Shown here: positions 1 to 6,527 of the stretch, in pieces
Layout: each line of letters starts with the position of its first letter
How positions within the stretch are numbered: the first letter of the stretch is position 1
Origin: Patescibacteria group bacterium
GTDB lineage: Bacteria > Patescibacteriota > WWE3 > 0-14-0-20-40-13
DNA length: 34,066 nucleotides
Assembly: GCA_018896215.1 (NCBI GenBank)
Contig: JAHINB010000003.1
Coordinates: 67,776-101,841, forward strand
Direction of reading: 5' to 3'
Translations under genes and position numbers: made by a program
Notes under the pieces: generated by a model
The model's input: only the letters and a program-made list of their open reading frames with translations
What the model was told of the DNA's origin: nothing
Databases searched by the model: none

Positions 1-1014
1 TTGCACAATAACGGTTTTAGCCATTATTTCGGCTTGGGTTTCGGCATCCTTTACAAGTTCTCCTCCTTGATACCTTCTATAAGAATTGGTTTTGGGGTCG
101 TATTCCCACTTTACATTGTATCCTGACATATTTGACCAAAAATCAAATTCCAAGACACCTTTTGCTGGTCGTTGTTCTACCTTTAAATCATCTTTAAATT
201 TCCAAGAATCGAACGACGGAACTTGTCTCCAGTCGCTTTCAGGATATTTGGTAACATAAGCCTCCCAGAGTTTTGTGGTAGACGCATATCCAGTATGTTC
301 TGTAGCTTTTCCAGGTCGATCAACCCTAAAATAAGCCATGTCACCAATCCACATTTGGTCCAAATCTGGCATGTTAAGCTCGTTGACTTTAAGATAAGCG
401 TCGGCTTCGGGGTAGGTAACACTGGGGTCGTTGGGGTTCTGATACGCCGCTCCCCAGTGGGCATAAAGTCCCTGATATTCGGCATTCCAATCCTCGTAAT
501 AAACTCGAGCGCTTCTTACCGGTCCCAATTTTTCGCAATCTTTAGTTTGGTAAATTGCCAAAAAGCGGGTTATTCCTCCTTCAGCAACAGCCTCATAAAC
601 AATATCGGCATTATTTAAGCACGATTGAGGTCTGGCTTCTGTATGGTTGTTGATCATTACCCCCAGAGGGCGTCTTTTTGTCCAAATATCCTCCTGCTCT
701 TTTGTGGTGTAAGTGCCGTTTATTGGTGAGGGGATATTGCCAAAATTGCCACCCGCCAACAAGTTGTCGTTTTGAACTTGAGTATTTTGCTCACTTCCTG
801 TTTTGGCAACAGGTGATAGAGGCTGTTTTCCTTTCCAGTATCCAAAAGAAGTTAACGCGTAGATAAGGGCGGAAAAGATAGCTAAAAACCCAAAAACCAC
901 AATGGCAATTATTAACAGCTTGTCCTTGGGTTCCTTTCCCCCTTCTTGGGGGTTCTGGTCAATAGGCACCTCCTTTTGCATTCCGGTATCCAAGAGAGTA
1001 TTTATTTGGGGCAT
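1..1014 (-). CDS. DUF3048 (YerB-like) membrane-anchored protein, 3' end outside the window
   Basis: I translated the reverse strand directly. An ATG at 1014 opens 338 codons that run off the left edge, so the C-terminus is missing. Residues about 33-54 form one membrane helix after a short charged N-terminus. The linker after it is low-complexity, and from about residue 105 the sequence matches the DUF3048 N-terminal domain, with RPLGVMINNH, ARPQSCLNNADIV and GGITRFLAIY, followed by GPVRSAR. The family, typified by Bacillus YerB, consists of anchored extracellular proteins of unknown biochemical role. The gene is divergent from the next one, with 54 bases between starts. A TATTTT box lies 9 bases before the ATG. 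The family call is firm; function is not known. Confidence 0.88.
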   Translation of the reverse strand, partial: MPQINTLLDTGMQKEVPIDQNPQEGGKEPKDKLLIIAIVVFGFLAIFSALIYALTSFGYWKGKQPLSPVAKTGSEQNTQVQNDNLLAGGNFGNIPSPINGTYTTKEQEDIWTKRRPLGVMINNHTEARPQSCLNNADIVYEAVAEGGITRFLAIYQTKDCEKLGPVRSARVYYEDWNAEYQGLYAHWGAAYQNPNDPSVTYPEADAYLKVNELNMPDLDQMWIGDMAYFRVDRPGKATEHTGYASTTKLWEAYVTKYPESDWRQVPSFDSWKFKDDLKVEQRPAKGVLEFDFWSNMSGYNVKWEYDPKTNSYRRYQGGELVKDAETQAEIMAKTVIVQ

Positions 1015-1068
1015 ATGTTTTTTAAAATATCCAAAACTAATAATTAAGTTTATGGTATCATAAAAAAT

Positions 1069-1350
1069 ATGTCTAAGAAAAGGCACAAAAACGAAATTAA
1101 AAAACTGCGGGCAAAAATAGAAATGTTAAAGTCGCAAGTATCACCGGAGGTGCTTAAGCAGGTAGAGCCCAATCTTATTACATCCGATAACAAAATAGAT
1201 TCTTTGCCTAAAATATCAGAGGTCGTAACTTACGATATGACTACATTTATTGTGGCGGATTTTAGAAAATCGGTTGTAATCTCAATTTTGCTATTTGGAA
1301 TAATAATATACCTATGCCTTTTTGGAGATAATCCGTTCACAAATTTCTAA
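1069..1350 (+). CDS. Small coiled-coil, single-pass membrane protein
   Basis: A 93-residue protein that I do not recognise. Residues 1-30 are very basic and helical with a coiled-coil look (many K, E and L), the middle is polar, and residues about 68-86 form one hydrophobic helix near the C-terminus. The layout suggests a tail-anchored inner-membrane protein with a cytoplasmic N-terminus. Its stop codon ends exactly one base before the stop of the convergent yifB gene begins, so there is no spacer between the two genes. The composition, with no frame disruption and no longer overlapping reading frame, supports it being real. No function is proposed. Confidence 0.6.
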   Translation: MSKKRHKNEIKKLRAKIEMLKSQVSPEVLKQVEPNLITSDNKIDSLPKISEVVTYDMTTFIVADFRKSVVISILLFGIIIYLCLFGDNPFTNF

Positions 1351-2889
1351 TTACTCTGCTCGTAATCTAAACCCCAACGCTTCGTTTAGCGAATCCACTT
1401 CAATTCTATCTTGTCCCTTTAGGTCGCTTACAGTTTGAGCAACTTTAATTATTTTAAAGTAACTTCTTGCCGAAAGCCCATATTTAGAAACCGCCAAATT
1501 TAAAACGGCTTTTGCTTCGGTGGACAAAACACAGTAATTTTTGATATCTTTAGTAGTCATATCGGCATTGCAAACAATTTTTGTGCCCTTAAATCTTATT
1601 TTTTGAATATCGCGAGCTTTTTGGACCTGTTTTTTAATTTCTTTGGAGGATTGAGATTTGGAGTTATTGGGAGAATTAAGTTTGTCTGGTTCAACCGAGG
1701 GGACTTGGGCATGAATATCAATACGGTCCCAAATTGGACCACTGACTCGCTTTTTATAATTTCTAATTTGGTTGGGGGAGCAAATGCAGGCGACTTTTTG
1801 TCGGCCTAAATTTCCGCAGGGGCAGGGGTTGGAGGCAGCAACTAGGGTAAAACGGGCTGGAAAAGAAAGCGTTCCCGAGGCACGGCTAATGGTTACGACA
1901 CCATCCTCCAAAGGTTGTCTTAAAGACTCCAAAACATGGCGGGGAAGTTCAGGAAATTCATCCAAAAATAAAACACCCCTATGAGCCAAACTTATTTCTC
2001 CGGGGTTAATTGTAGAACCACCGCCAATAAGACCGACACGAGATGTTGTGTGGTGGGGACTTCTAAAGGGTCTTTTGGAAACAATTGGAGTTTTGGGACC
2101 AAGAATTCCACAAACGGAATAGATTTTTGTAATTTCCAGCGCTTCATCCAGTGTTAAGTTAGGCATTATAGATGGAAGGGCACGGGCAAGCATGGTCTTA
2201 CCACTTCCCGGAGGTCCTGACATGCTGACATTGTGACCGCCAGCAGCCGCAATTTGCACTGCTCGTTTAGCTTGCTCTTGCCCTATAATATCCGCAAAAT
2301 CGGTTTCTATTTCGTCCTCGTTATTTAGGATTTCCTCAAAGTTGATGTTTTTCTCGGGATAAATTATCTTGGTACCTTCAAGATGTTCAAAAATGGAAGT
2401 TAAATTTGTGACAGAAATGGTGTTAATCCCAACAACCACAGATGATTCCTTGGCGTTGTCGGTCGGTACATAGATATGGGTAAAATTTTTGTTTTGGGAA
2501 AAAATACTGATTGGCAATACTCCAGAAATTTGTCTTAAAGACCCGTCAAGCGATAATTCCCCCACAAACATTTTGGATTTAAGGTCTGCAGTCATGGGAT
2601 GCTCTTTGCTTGCAGCTAAAATTCCAATGGCAATTGCCAAATCAAACGCGCTTCCTTTTTTTGGTAAGTCGGCTGGGGCTAAGTTAACAGTTATTCTGTG
2701 GTCGGGAAAAACCATGCCAGAGTTTTTGATAGCGCTTTTAACGCGCTCTTTTGACTCGTCTACCTCTCGTGATGGTAAACCAACAATTGTAAAAGAAGGA
2801 AAACCGCGCTCCTCTAAATTTACTTCCACGGTCACGGGAAATGGGTCAAGACCCACAACTGTAGCAGAATTAACCTTGGCAATTGGCAT
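1351..2889 (-). CDS. YifB/ComM family Mg-chelatase-like AAA+ ATPase
   Basis: The 512 residues match the usual length of ComM/YifB proteins. The N-terminal ~170 residues form the Lon-protease-like ChlI domain. The AAA+ core follows, with Walker A GPPGSGKT near residue 224 and Walker B VLFLDEFPE near 308. A C-terminal Mg-chelatase domain has a cysteine cluster (NPCPCGNLG...CICS). In competent bacteria ComM is a hexameric helicase that helps branch migration during integration of incoming DNA. That role is established for ComM and only inferred here. A TATATT box lies 8 bases upstream of the ATG, so the transcript may be leaderless. The gene is convergent with, and abuts, the small membrane protein gene to its left. 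Confidence 0.93.
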   Translation of the reverse strand: MPIAKVNSATVVGLDPFPVTVEVNLEERGFPSFTIVGLPSREVDESKERVKSAIKNSGMVFPDHRITVNLAPADLPKKGSAFDLAIAIGILAASKEHPMTADLKSKMFVGELSLDGSLRQISGVLPISIFSQNKNFTHIYVPTDNAKESSVVVGINTISVTNLTSIFEHLEGTKIIYPEKNINFEEILNNEDEIETDFADIIGQEQAKRAVQIAAAGGHNVSMSGPPGSGKTMLARALPSIMPNLTLDEALEITKIYSVCGILGPKTPIVSKRPFRSPHHTTSRVGLIGGGSTINPGEISLAHRGVLFLDEFPELPRHVLESLRQPLEDGVVTISRASGTLSFPARFTLVAASNPCPCGNLGRQKVACICSPNQIRNYKKRVSGPIWDRIDIHAQVPSVEPDKLNSPNNSKSQSSKEIKKQVQKARDIQKIRFKGTKIVCNADMTTKDIKNYCVLSTEAKAVLNLAVSKYGLSARSYFKIIKVAQTVSDLKGQDRIEVDSLNEALGFRLRAE

Positions 2890-2897
2890 TGGTTATG

Positions 2898-2903
2898 AAT
2901 ATA
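2898..2903 (-). promoter_or_regulatory. Predicted -10 box of yifB, leaderless spacing
   Basis: On the minus strand TATATT is followed by 8 bases and then the ATG at 2889. A transcript starting about 7 bases after the box would begin at or next to the start codon. No Shine-Dalgarno sequence is present. Confidence 0.5.
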
Positions 2904-2929
2904 CCCAAAGTTGAGATAGGGGTAAAGGT

Positions 2930-3694
2930 TTAAATTTTAAGAATCCCTTGTGCAGATTCGAGGTACATATCTAACGAACGGTCAACAGCATTGTCAATAA
3001 GGTCTAAAAAATCGTTAAGATTGCCTCCAAGTTGTGCCTTTTCGATAGCGTTTATATATTGCATGCGATCTTCTTTTCTAATAACAGCTGGTGGGTATCC
3101 CATCTGAACTAAAAGTAGATTCATTAAAATTCGAGCTGTTCTGCCGTTACCATCTACAAATGGGTGAATGCTTACTAACTTAAAATGAGCAAGAGCAGAA
3201 ATTGTGGCTGGGTGAGAACTATTTTCTGCTTTTAGCCACAATATAAATTCCTCCATCAAATCTGGAACTTTAAAAGGGTTGGGCAATGCAACGGTTGATC
3301 CTGCAATTCTAACAGGTACATTCCGATATCTACCGGCATTATTGTCGTCAATTTTTGTTAAAATAAGTCTGTGAATATCTAAAATATCCGCCTCGATTAT
3401 CTCCTGCCTCTTTTTGCTTTCGATTGATTTAATAAAATCAAGGGCATTAGCATGGTTAATAGATTCCTGGTGTTCTTGTAGCGTCTTACCTTTTATAGTA
3501 ATACCTTTTTCTACTACTAATGCGGTTTCTGCCCTAGATAGCGTGTTACCCTCAAGGGCATTGGATGTATAAGTAAGCTCAATTTTATACCACTCTTCCA
3601 AATTTTTAACCAATTCTGGCGGGAACGGTTTGTAGGAATCTAGTAATTGCTTCTTTTTTGTAAGTTGCGTTAGTGTTTCGTCTAAATTTGTCAT
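2930..3694 (-). CDS. Fic/DOC family protein (AMPylase-like), class II with N-terminal inhibitory motif
   Basis: 254 residues. The Fic core motif HPFVDGNGRTAR is complete at residues 177-188, including the catalytic His and the GNGR phosphate-binding loop. Upstream, SNALEG at 44-49 fits the class II autoinhibitory motif (S/T)xxxE(G/N), in which the Glu blocks ATP binding. GRYRN near 121-125 fits the flap region. Known Fic proteins of this layout transfer AMP to hydroxyl side chains of a protein target. The target here is unknown. The ATG overlaps the stop of the upstream Nudix gene by one base (TAATG), so translation is probably coupled. It could act as a toxin-like regulator, but no separate antitoxin is seen; the inhibitory helix is in cis. 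Confidence 0.9.
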   Translation of the reverse strand: MTNLDETLTQLTKKKQLLDSYKPFPPELVKNLEEWYKIELTYTSNALEGNTLSRAETALVVEKGITIKGKTLQEHQESINHANALDFIKSIESKKRQEIIEADILDIHRLILTKIDDNNAGRYRNVPVRIAGSTVALPNPFKVPDLMEEFILWLKAENSSHPATISALAHFKLVSIHPFVDGNGRTARILMNLLLVQMGYPPAVIRKEDRMQYINAIEKAQLGGNLNDFLDLIDNAVDRSLDMYLESAQGILKI

Positions 3695-4113
3695 TAAATG
3701 ATTTCTTCTAACTTGTGAATTGAGTTAATAATACTAATGTCTTTGATTAGAGATAAAGCCGCCTTTGGAGTTGTCCATTTATAGGCAATTTGTTCCTTAT
3801 CGTTTAATGCAATCTCCCCCGAAACATATTCACAAAGAAAGCTTACACCCAAATGCTCCGCCTTTTCAGGACCTCTAAAAAAGTGAAAGGTATTAAATGG
3901 TTGCAATGGCTCAACAACTAAATTTACCTCCTCTTTAACTTCTCGTTTTAGAGCTTCTTCAAAAGTTTCCCCTTGATCAACCCTTCCTGTAATAATTTCC
4001 CATTCACCGGGGGCATGCGACCGCTCGAATGATCTTTGAGTGATTAGTACCTTTCCATTTTTTACTATTACAGCTTCTACTGCCACATTAAATATTCCTG
4101 GAAGTTTGCCCAT
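3694..4113 (-). CDS. Nudix hydrolase
   Basis: 139 residues, a single Nudix domain. The Nudix box runs from residue 43 to about 65: G43, E49, then the REVKEE core at 57-62, matching Gx5Ex7REUxEExGU apart from the last Gly, which is Asn here. The family hydrolyses nucleoside diphosphates linked to another group, using Mg2+. The substrate cannot be told from the sequence. It is the first gene of a two-gene unit with fic. Since Fic proteins use ATP and make AMP conjugates, a nucleotide-cleanup role is conceivable but unproven. The start is supported by a TACAAT box ending 6 bases before the ATG. Confidence 0.88.
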   Translation of the reverse strand: MGKLPGIFNVAVEAVIVKNGKVLITQRSFERSHAPGEWEIITGRVDQGETFEEALKREVKEEVNLVVEPLQPFNTFHFFRGPEKAEHLGVSFLCEYVSGEIALNDKEQIAYKWTTPKAALSLIKDISIINSIHKLEEII

Positions 4114-4119
4114 ATTTGT

Positions 4120-4125
4120 ATTGTA
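4120..4125 (-). promoter_or_regulatory. Predicted -10 box of the Nudix-fic unit, leaderless spacing
   Basis: TACAAT on the minus strand, then six bases, then the ATG at 4113. This is the same geometry as at mgtA, rlmN, dnaG and the antitoxin gene in this window. Confidence 0.55.
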
Positions 4126-4211
4126 GCAAAATTTAAATAAATTACCTAATGTTTACGCCAAAAGATTCAAGTCCTTTTAATGGTGTGAGTACGCTGTTAG
4201 AATGTCTTTCT

Positions 4212-4250
4212 ATGCTTAAAGCGTATAAAACATTCTATAACAAGATTTAA
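4212..4250 (+). pseudogene. Relic of a duplicated ABC-transporter gene start
   Basis: ATG at 4212 opens a 12-codon frame, MLKAYKTFYNKI, then TAA. The intact ABC transporter 100 bases downstream begins MLEAYKTFYKFI. Eight of the first nine residues agree, while several codons differ only at silent positions (CTT/TTA, TAT/TAC, AAA/AAG). This looks like the remaining 5' end of an old paralogue whose body was deleted. The match is short, so chance cannot be fully excluded. Confidence 0.5.
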
Positions 4251-4271
4251 GAAGAATTTTCCGATTAATTT

Positions 4272-4288
4272 CCCCGCCTATGGCGGGG
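4272..4288. repeat. Short GC-rich palindrome in an AT-rich spacer
   Basis: CCCCGCC and GGCGGGG form a perfect 7-bp stem around a TAT loop. There is no T-run on either side, so an intrinsic terminator is not supported. It stands out from its AT-rich surroundings and may be a dispersed repeat. Confidence 0.5.
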
Positions 4289-4351
4289 GCGTTACATAAT
4301 GTCCGGAGTAGAAATTTAGTTAATAATGATATAAGGGGTTTCTAAAAAATT

Positions 4352-6082
4352 ATGTTAGAGGCGTACAAGACATTCTACAAATTTATCTTTAAATACAAGC
4401 TTCGCTTTGCGGGGTTTTTAGTGGCACTTACTATTTTAGGTATTGCGGAAAGTATTCAGCCCTATTTTTATAAACTCTTTATCGATGAAATCGCTAAACC
4501 CGGATTAGGCAAAGTGTTTGTAGTTTTGGTGTGGTTTTTTTCAGTAAGACTTGCTCAAGCATTTGCCAATGTTGTAACTCATCAATTAGGTGATTGGGTT
4601 GTTCTTCCAGCATCTCGCGATGCGCGAAGTGCGGTAATTAAAAAAATCCAAGATCTGGACATGGCTTTCCATCTTTCTAAAAGTACTGGGTCGTTAATTA
4701 GCGTTATCAAACGCGGAGACAGTGCATTTTTTGATACCTTTGATAATTTACACTTTGGAATTGTGCGGGTTGCCATAAATCTTATTGTGACTTTATGGGC
4801 TTTTAACAGCATCAGCCCCTTTTTTGTTGTAATTACACTTACCGTTTTTATCGCCAATTTATTTATCGCCAAAGGTTTGATTGCTGTTAATTTAAAGGCT
4901 CGTAAAGAATTTAATGAGGAGGAAGACAAGCTCTCAGCTTTAATTGTGGATAACCTTTTAAACTATGAAACGGTGAAGCTTTTTGCTAAAGAAAAAAGGG
5001 AGGAACAGCGCCTAAAAGACCATTTTGTAGTTTGGCTCAAAAAGTTTTGGGGATATGCCAATTCTTTTAGAATGTTGGAACTTACTCTTGGAATTTTGGG
5101 AAATCTAGGATTTATTGTTGTTTTGTATCTAACAGCAAAAAGAACTTTGTCTGGCGCTTATTCCCCAGGGGATTTTGTCTTAGTGGTTGGTTTTATGGTC
5201 GCGTTCTATTCTAGATTTTTTGACTTTGTCTGGAGGCTTCGCTCAATTTTTAAAAATCAAGTCGACATCGAAAAGTATTTCGGAATTTTTGAAAATAAGA
5301 CACTTGTGATTGATCCAGATATTCCCGTTACAATTAAAGATATTAAAGGAGAAATAGAGTTTAGAAATGTTGCTTTTTCGTACCCTGAAGGAAAAAGAGA
5401 CGCGTTAAAAAACTTTAATTTAAAAGTTAGGGTAGGACAATCTGTGGCCTTGGTTGGGGAATCGGGCGCTGGAAAAACCACGGTTGCCAAACTGCTGATG
5501 CGTTTTTACGATACTGATGAAGGTACAATTACAGTAGATGGCGTAGATATCCGTGATATGGAAAAGTCGTATTTGCGATCAAATATTGGAGTTGTGCCAC
5601 AAGATCCAATTTTGTTTAACAATACTGTGGCTTTTAATATTGGTTATGGGTTAGATAACCCAACTCAAGACCAGATAGAGGGTGCATCCAAAATGGCAAA
5701 TTTGTACGATTTTATAAAAAGTTTACCTAAAGGTTACCAAACGGAAGTGGGGGAACGAGGGGTAAAATTATCTGGTGGTCAAAAGCAACGCTTGGCAATT
5801 GCGCGAATGATGCTTGCTAATCCCGAAATCGTGATCTTGGATGAGGCCACAAGTCAGCTGGACTCCGAAACCGAGGCTAAAATTCAGGAGGCTTTTTGGA
5901 AAGTGGCCAAAAATAAAACCACTCTAATTATTGCTCACAGGCTCTCAACGGTAATGCGAGCCGATAAAATTGTGGTGATAGGGGAAGGGGAGGTAAAAGA
6001 AGAGGGGCCACATAAGGTTTTGGTTGCAAATCCAAAGAGTTTATATAGTAGATATTGGAAGTTACAGTCTAAGGCGTATTGA
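4352..6082 (+). CDS. ABC transporter, fused permease and ATPase (Atm1/HMT1-like half transporter)
   Basis: 576 residues, the usual length of a type I ABC exporter half-molecule. The N-terminal ~310 residues hold about six membrane helices and contain NYETVKLF near 204-211, a stretch typical of the Atm1/ABCB7/HMT1 branch. The C-terminal ATPase has Walker A GESGAGKTT (369-377), Q-loop Q417, signature LSGGQ (473-477), Walker B IVILDE (493-498) and switch His529. It should work as a homodimer in the cytoplasmic membrane. Atm1-like proteins export glutathione- or sulfur-linked compounds in other organisms, but the substrate here is unknown. A relic resembling its own first codons lies just upstream. 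A palindrome, not a clear terminator, follows it. Confidence 0.93.
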   Translation: MLEAYKTFYKFIFKYKLRFAGFLVALTILGIAESIQPYFYKLFIDEIAKPGLGKVFVVLVWFFSVRLAQAFANVVTHQLGDWVVLPASRDARSAVIKKIQDLDMAFHLSKSTGSLISVIKRGDSAFFDTFDNLHFGIVRVAINLIVTLWAFNSISPFFVVITLTVFIANLFIAKGLIAVNLKARKEFNEEEDKLSALIVDNLLNYETVKLFAKEKREEQRLKDHFVVWLKKFWGYANSFRMLELTLGILGNLGFIVVLYLTAKRTLSGAYSPGDFVLVVGFMVAFYSRFFDFVWRLRSIFKNQVDIEKYFGIFENKTLVIDPDIPVTIKDIKGEIEFRNVAFSYPEGKRDALKNFNLKVRVGQSVALVGESGAGKTTVAKLLMRFYDTDEGTITVDGVDIRDMEKSYLRSNIGVVPQDPILFNNTVAFNIGYGLDNPTQDQIEGASKMANLYDFIKSLPKGYQTEVGERGVKLSGGQKQRLAIARMMLANPEIVILDEATSQLDSETEAKIQEAFWKVAKNKTTLIIAHRLSTVMRADKIVVIGEGEVKEEGPHKVLVANPKSLYSRYWKLQSKAY

Positions 6083-6096
6083 TTAGTTGATTAATT

Positions 6097-6124
6097 CGGG
6101 ACAGTCCCAAATGGGACTGTCCCG
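6097..6124. repeat. Perfect GGGACAGTCCC-type palindrome
   Basis: Two 13-base arms (CGGGACAGTCCCA and its complement) surround an AA loop. It lies between the ABC transporter and the metallopeptidase gene and has no T-run after it on the plus strand. Palindromes of this style resemble REP-like elements. A transcription-ending role is possible but not shown. Confidence 0.65.
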
Positions 6125-6132
6125 TATGAAAT

Positions 6133-6513
6133 ATGGTTGGATACAAGTTTGATCCTACAATCAAAGATCGTCTTGATAAAATTATCACCAAAGCTAACTT
6201 TACTAATATCAAGCCCGAGATGGTTCAGGTAATTGTAAGTGGTGGCACAAAAACTCGAGCCGTTGCCCGTATTTACTCATTTCCTCGCATTCATCAAGTA
6301 GCTTTTAATCTGGCACCTCGCTATGTAATAGAAATAATTTCGGAAAAGTTTTTTAAATATTCGGTGGAGGGGCAAGATAAGGTTTTAATTCATGAACTGA
6401 TGCATATTCCAAAAACATTTAGCGGAGCCTTGGTTCCCCATAAGTGTTTTGGAAAAAAGGTAGTTTGCGCTAAAACTGTCAATGCCCTTTGGGAAAAGAT
6501 GCAACAGGGTTAA
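6133..6513 (+). CDS. Small predicted zinc metallopeptidase (PhageMetallopep-like)
   Basis: 126 residues. HELMH at 87-91 is a clear HExxH zinc site followed by IP, as in the putative phage/archaeal metallopeptidase family PF18894. H103 in the segment LVPHKCFGKK is a candidate third ligand. There is no signal peptide or membrane helix, so it is probably cytoplasmic. Proteins of this type are small HExxH enzymes without a well-defined substrate. The stop lies 14 bases before the preferred start of mgtA; a -10 box for mgtA overlaps this intergenic stretch. Domain family is a recall-based call; the HExxH motif itself is certain. Confidence 0.75.
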   Translation: MVGYKFDPTIKDRLDKIITKANFTNIKPEMVQVIVSGGTKTRAVARIYSFPRIHQVAFNLAPRYVIEIISEKFFKYSVEGQDKVLIHELMHIPKTFSGALVPHKCFGKKVVCAKTVNALWEKMQQG

Positions 6514-6515
6514 TG

Positions 6516-6521
6516 TATAAT
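6516..6521 (+). promoter_or_regulatory. Consensus -10 box of mgtA, leaderless spacing
   Basis: A perfect TATAAT is followed by GTTTTT and then an ATG at 6528. It begins three bases after the stop codon of the upstream gene. The position favours the ATG at 6528 over earlier in-frame starts at 6489 and 6513. Confidence 0.6.
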
Positions 6522-6527
6522 GTTTTT

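Noticed and set aside
1015-1068. Shared divergent promoter between the DUF3048 gene and the small membrane protein gene
   Set aside because: AT-rich with several weak -10-like strings but no convincing -35 or consistent spacing, so no specific site is called.
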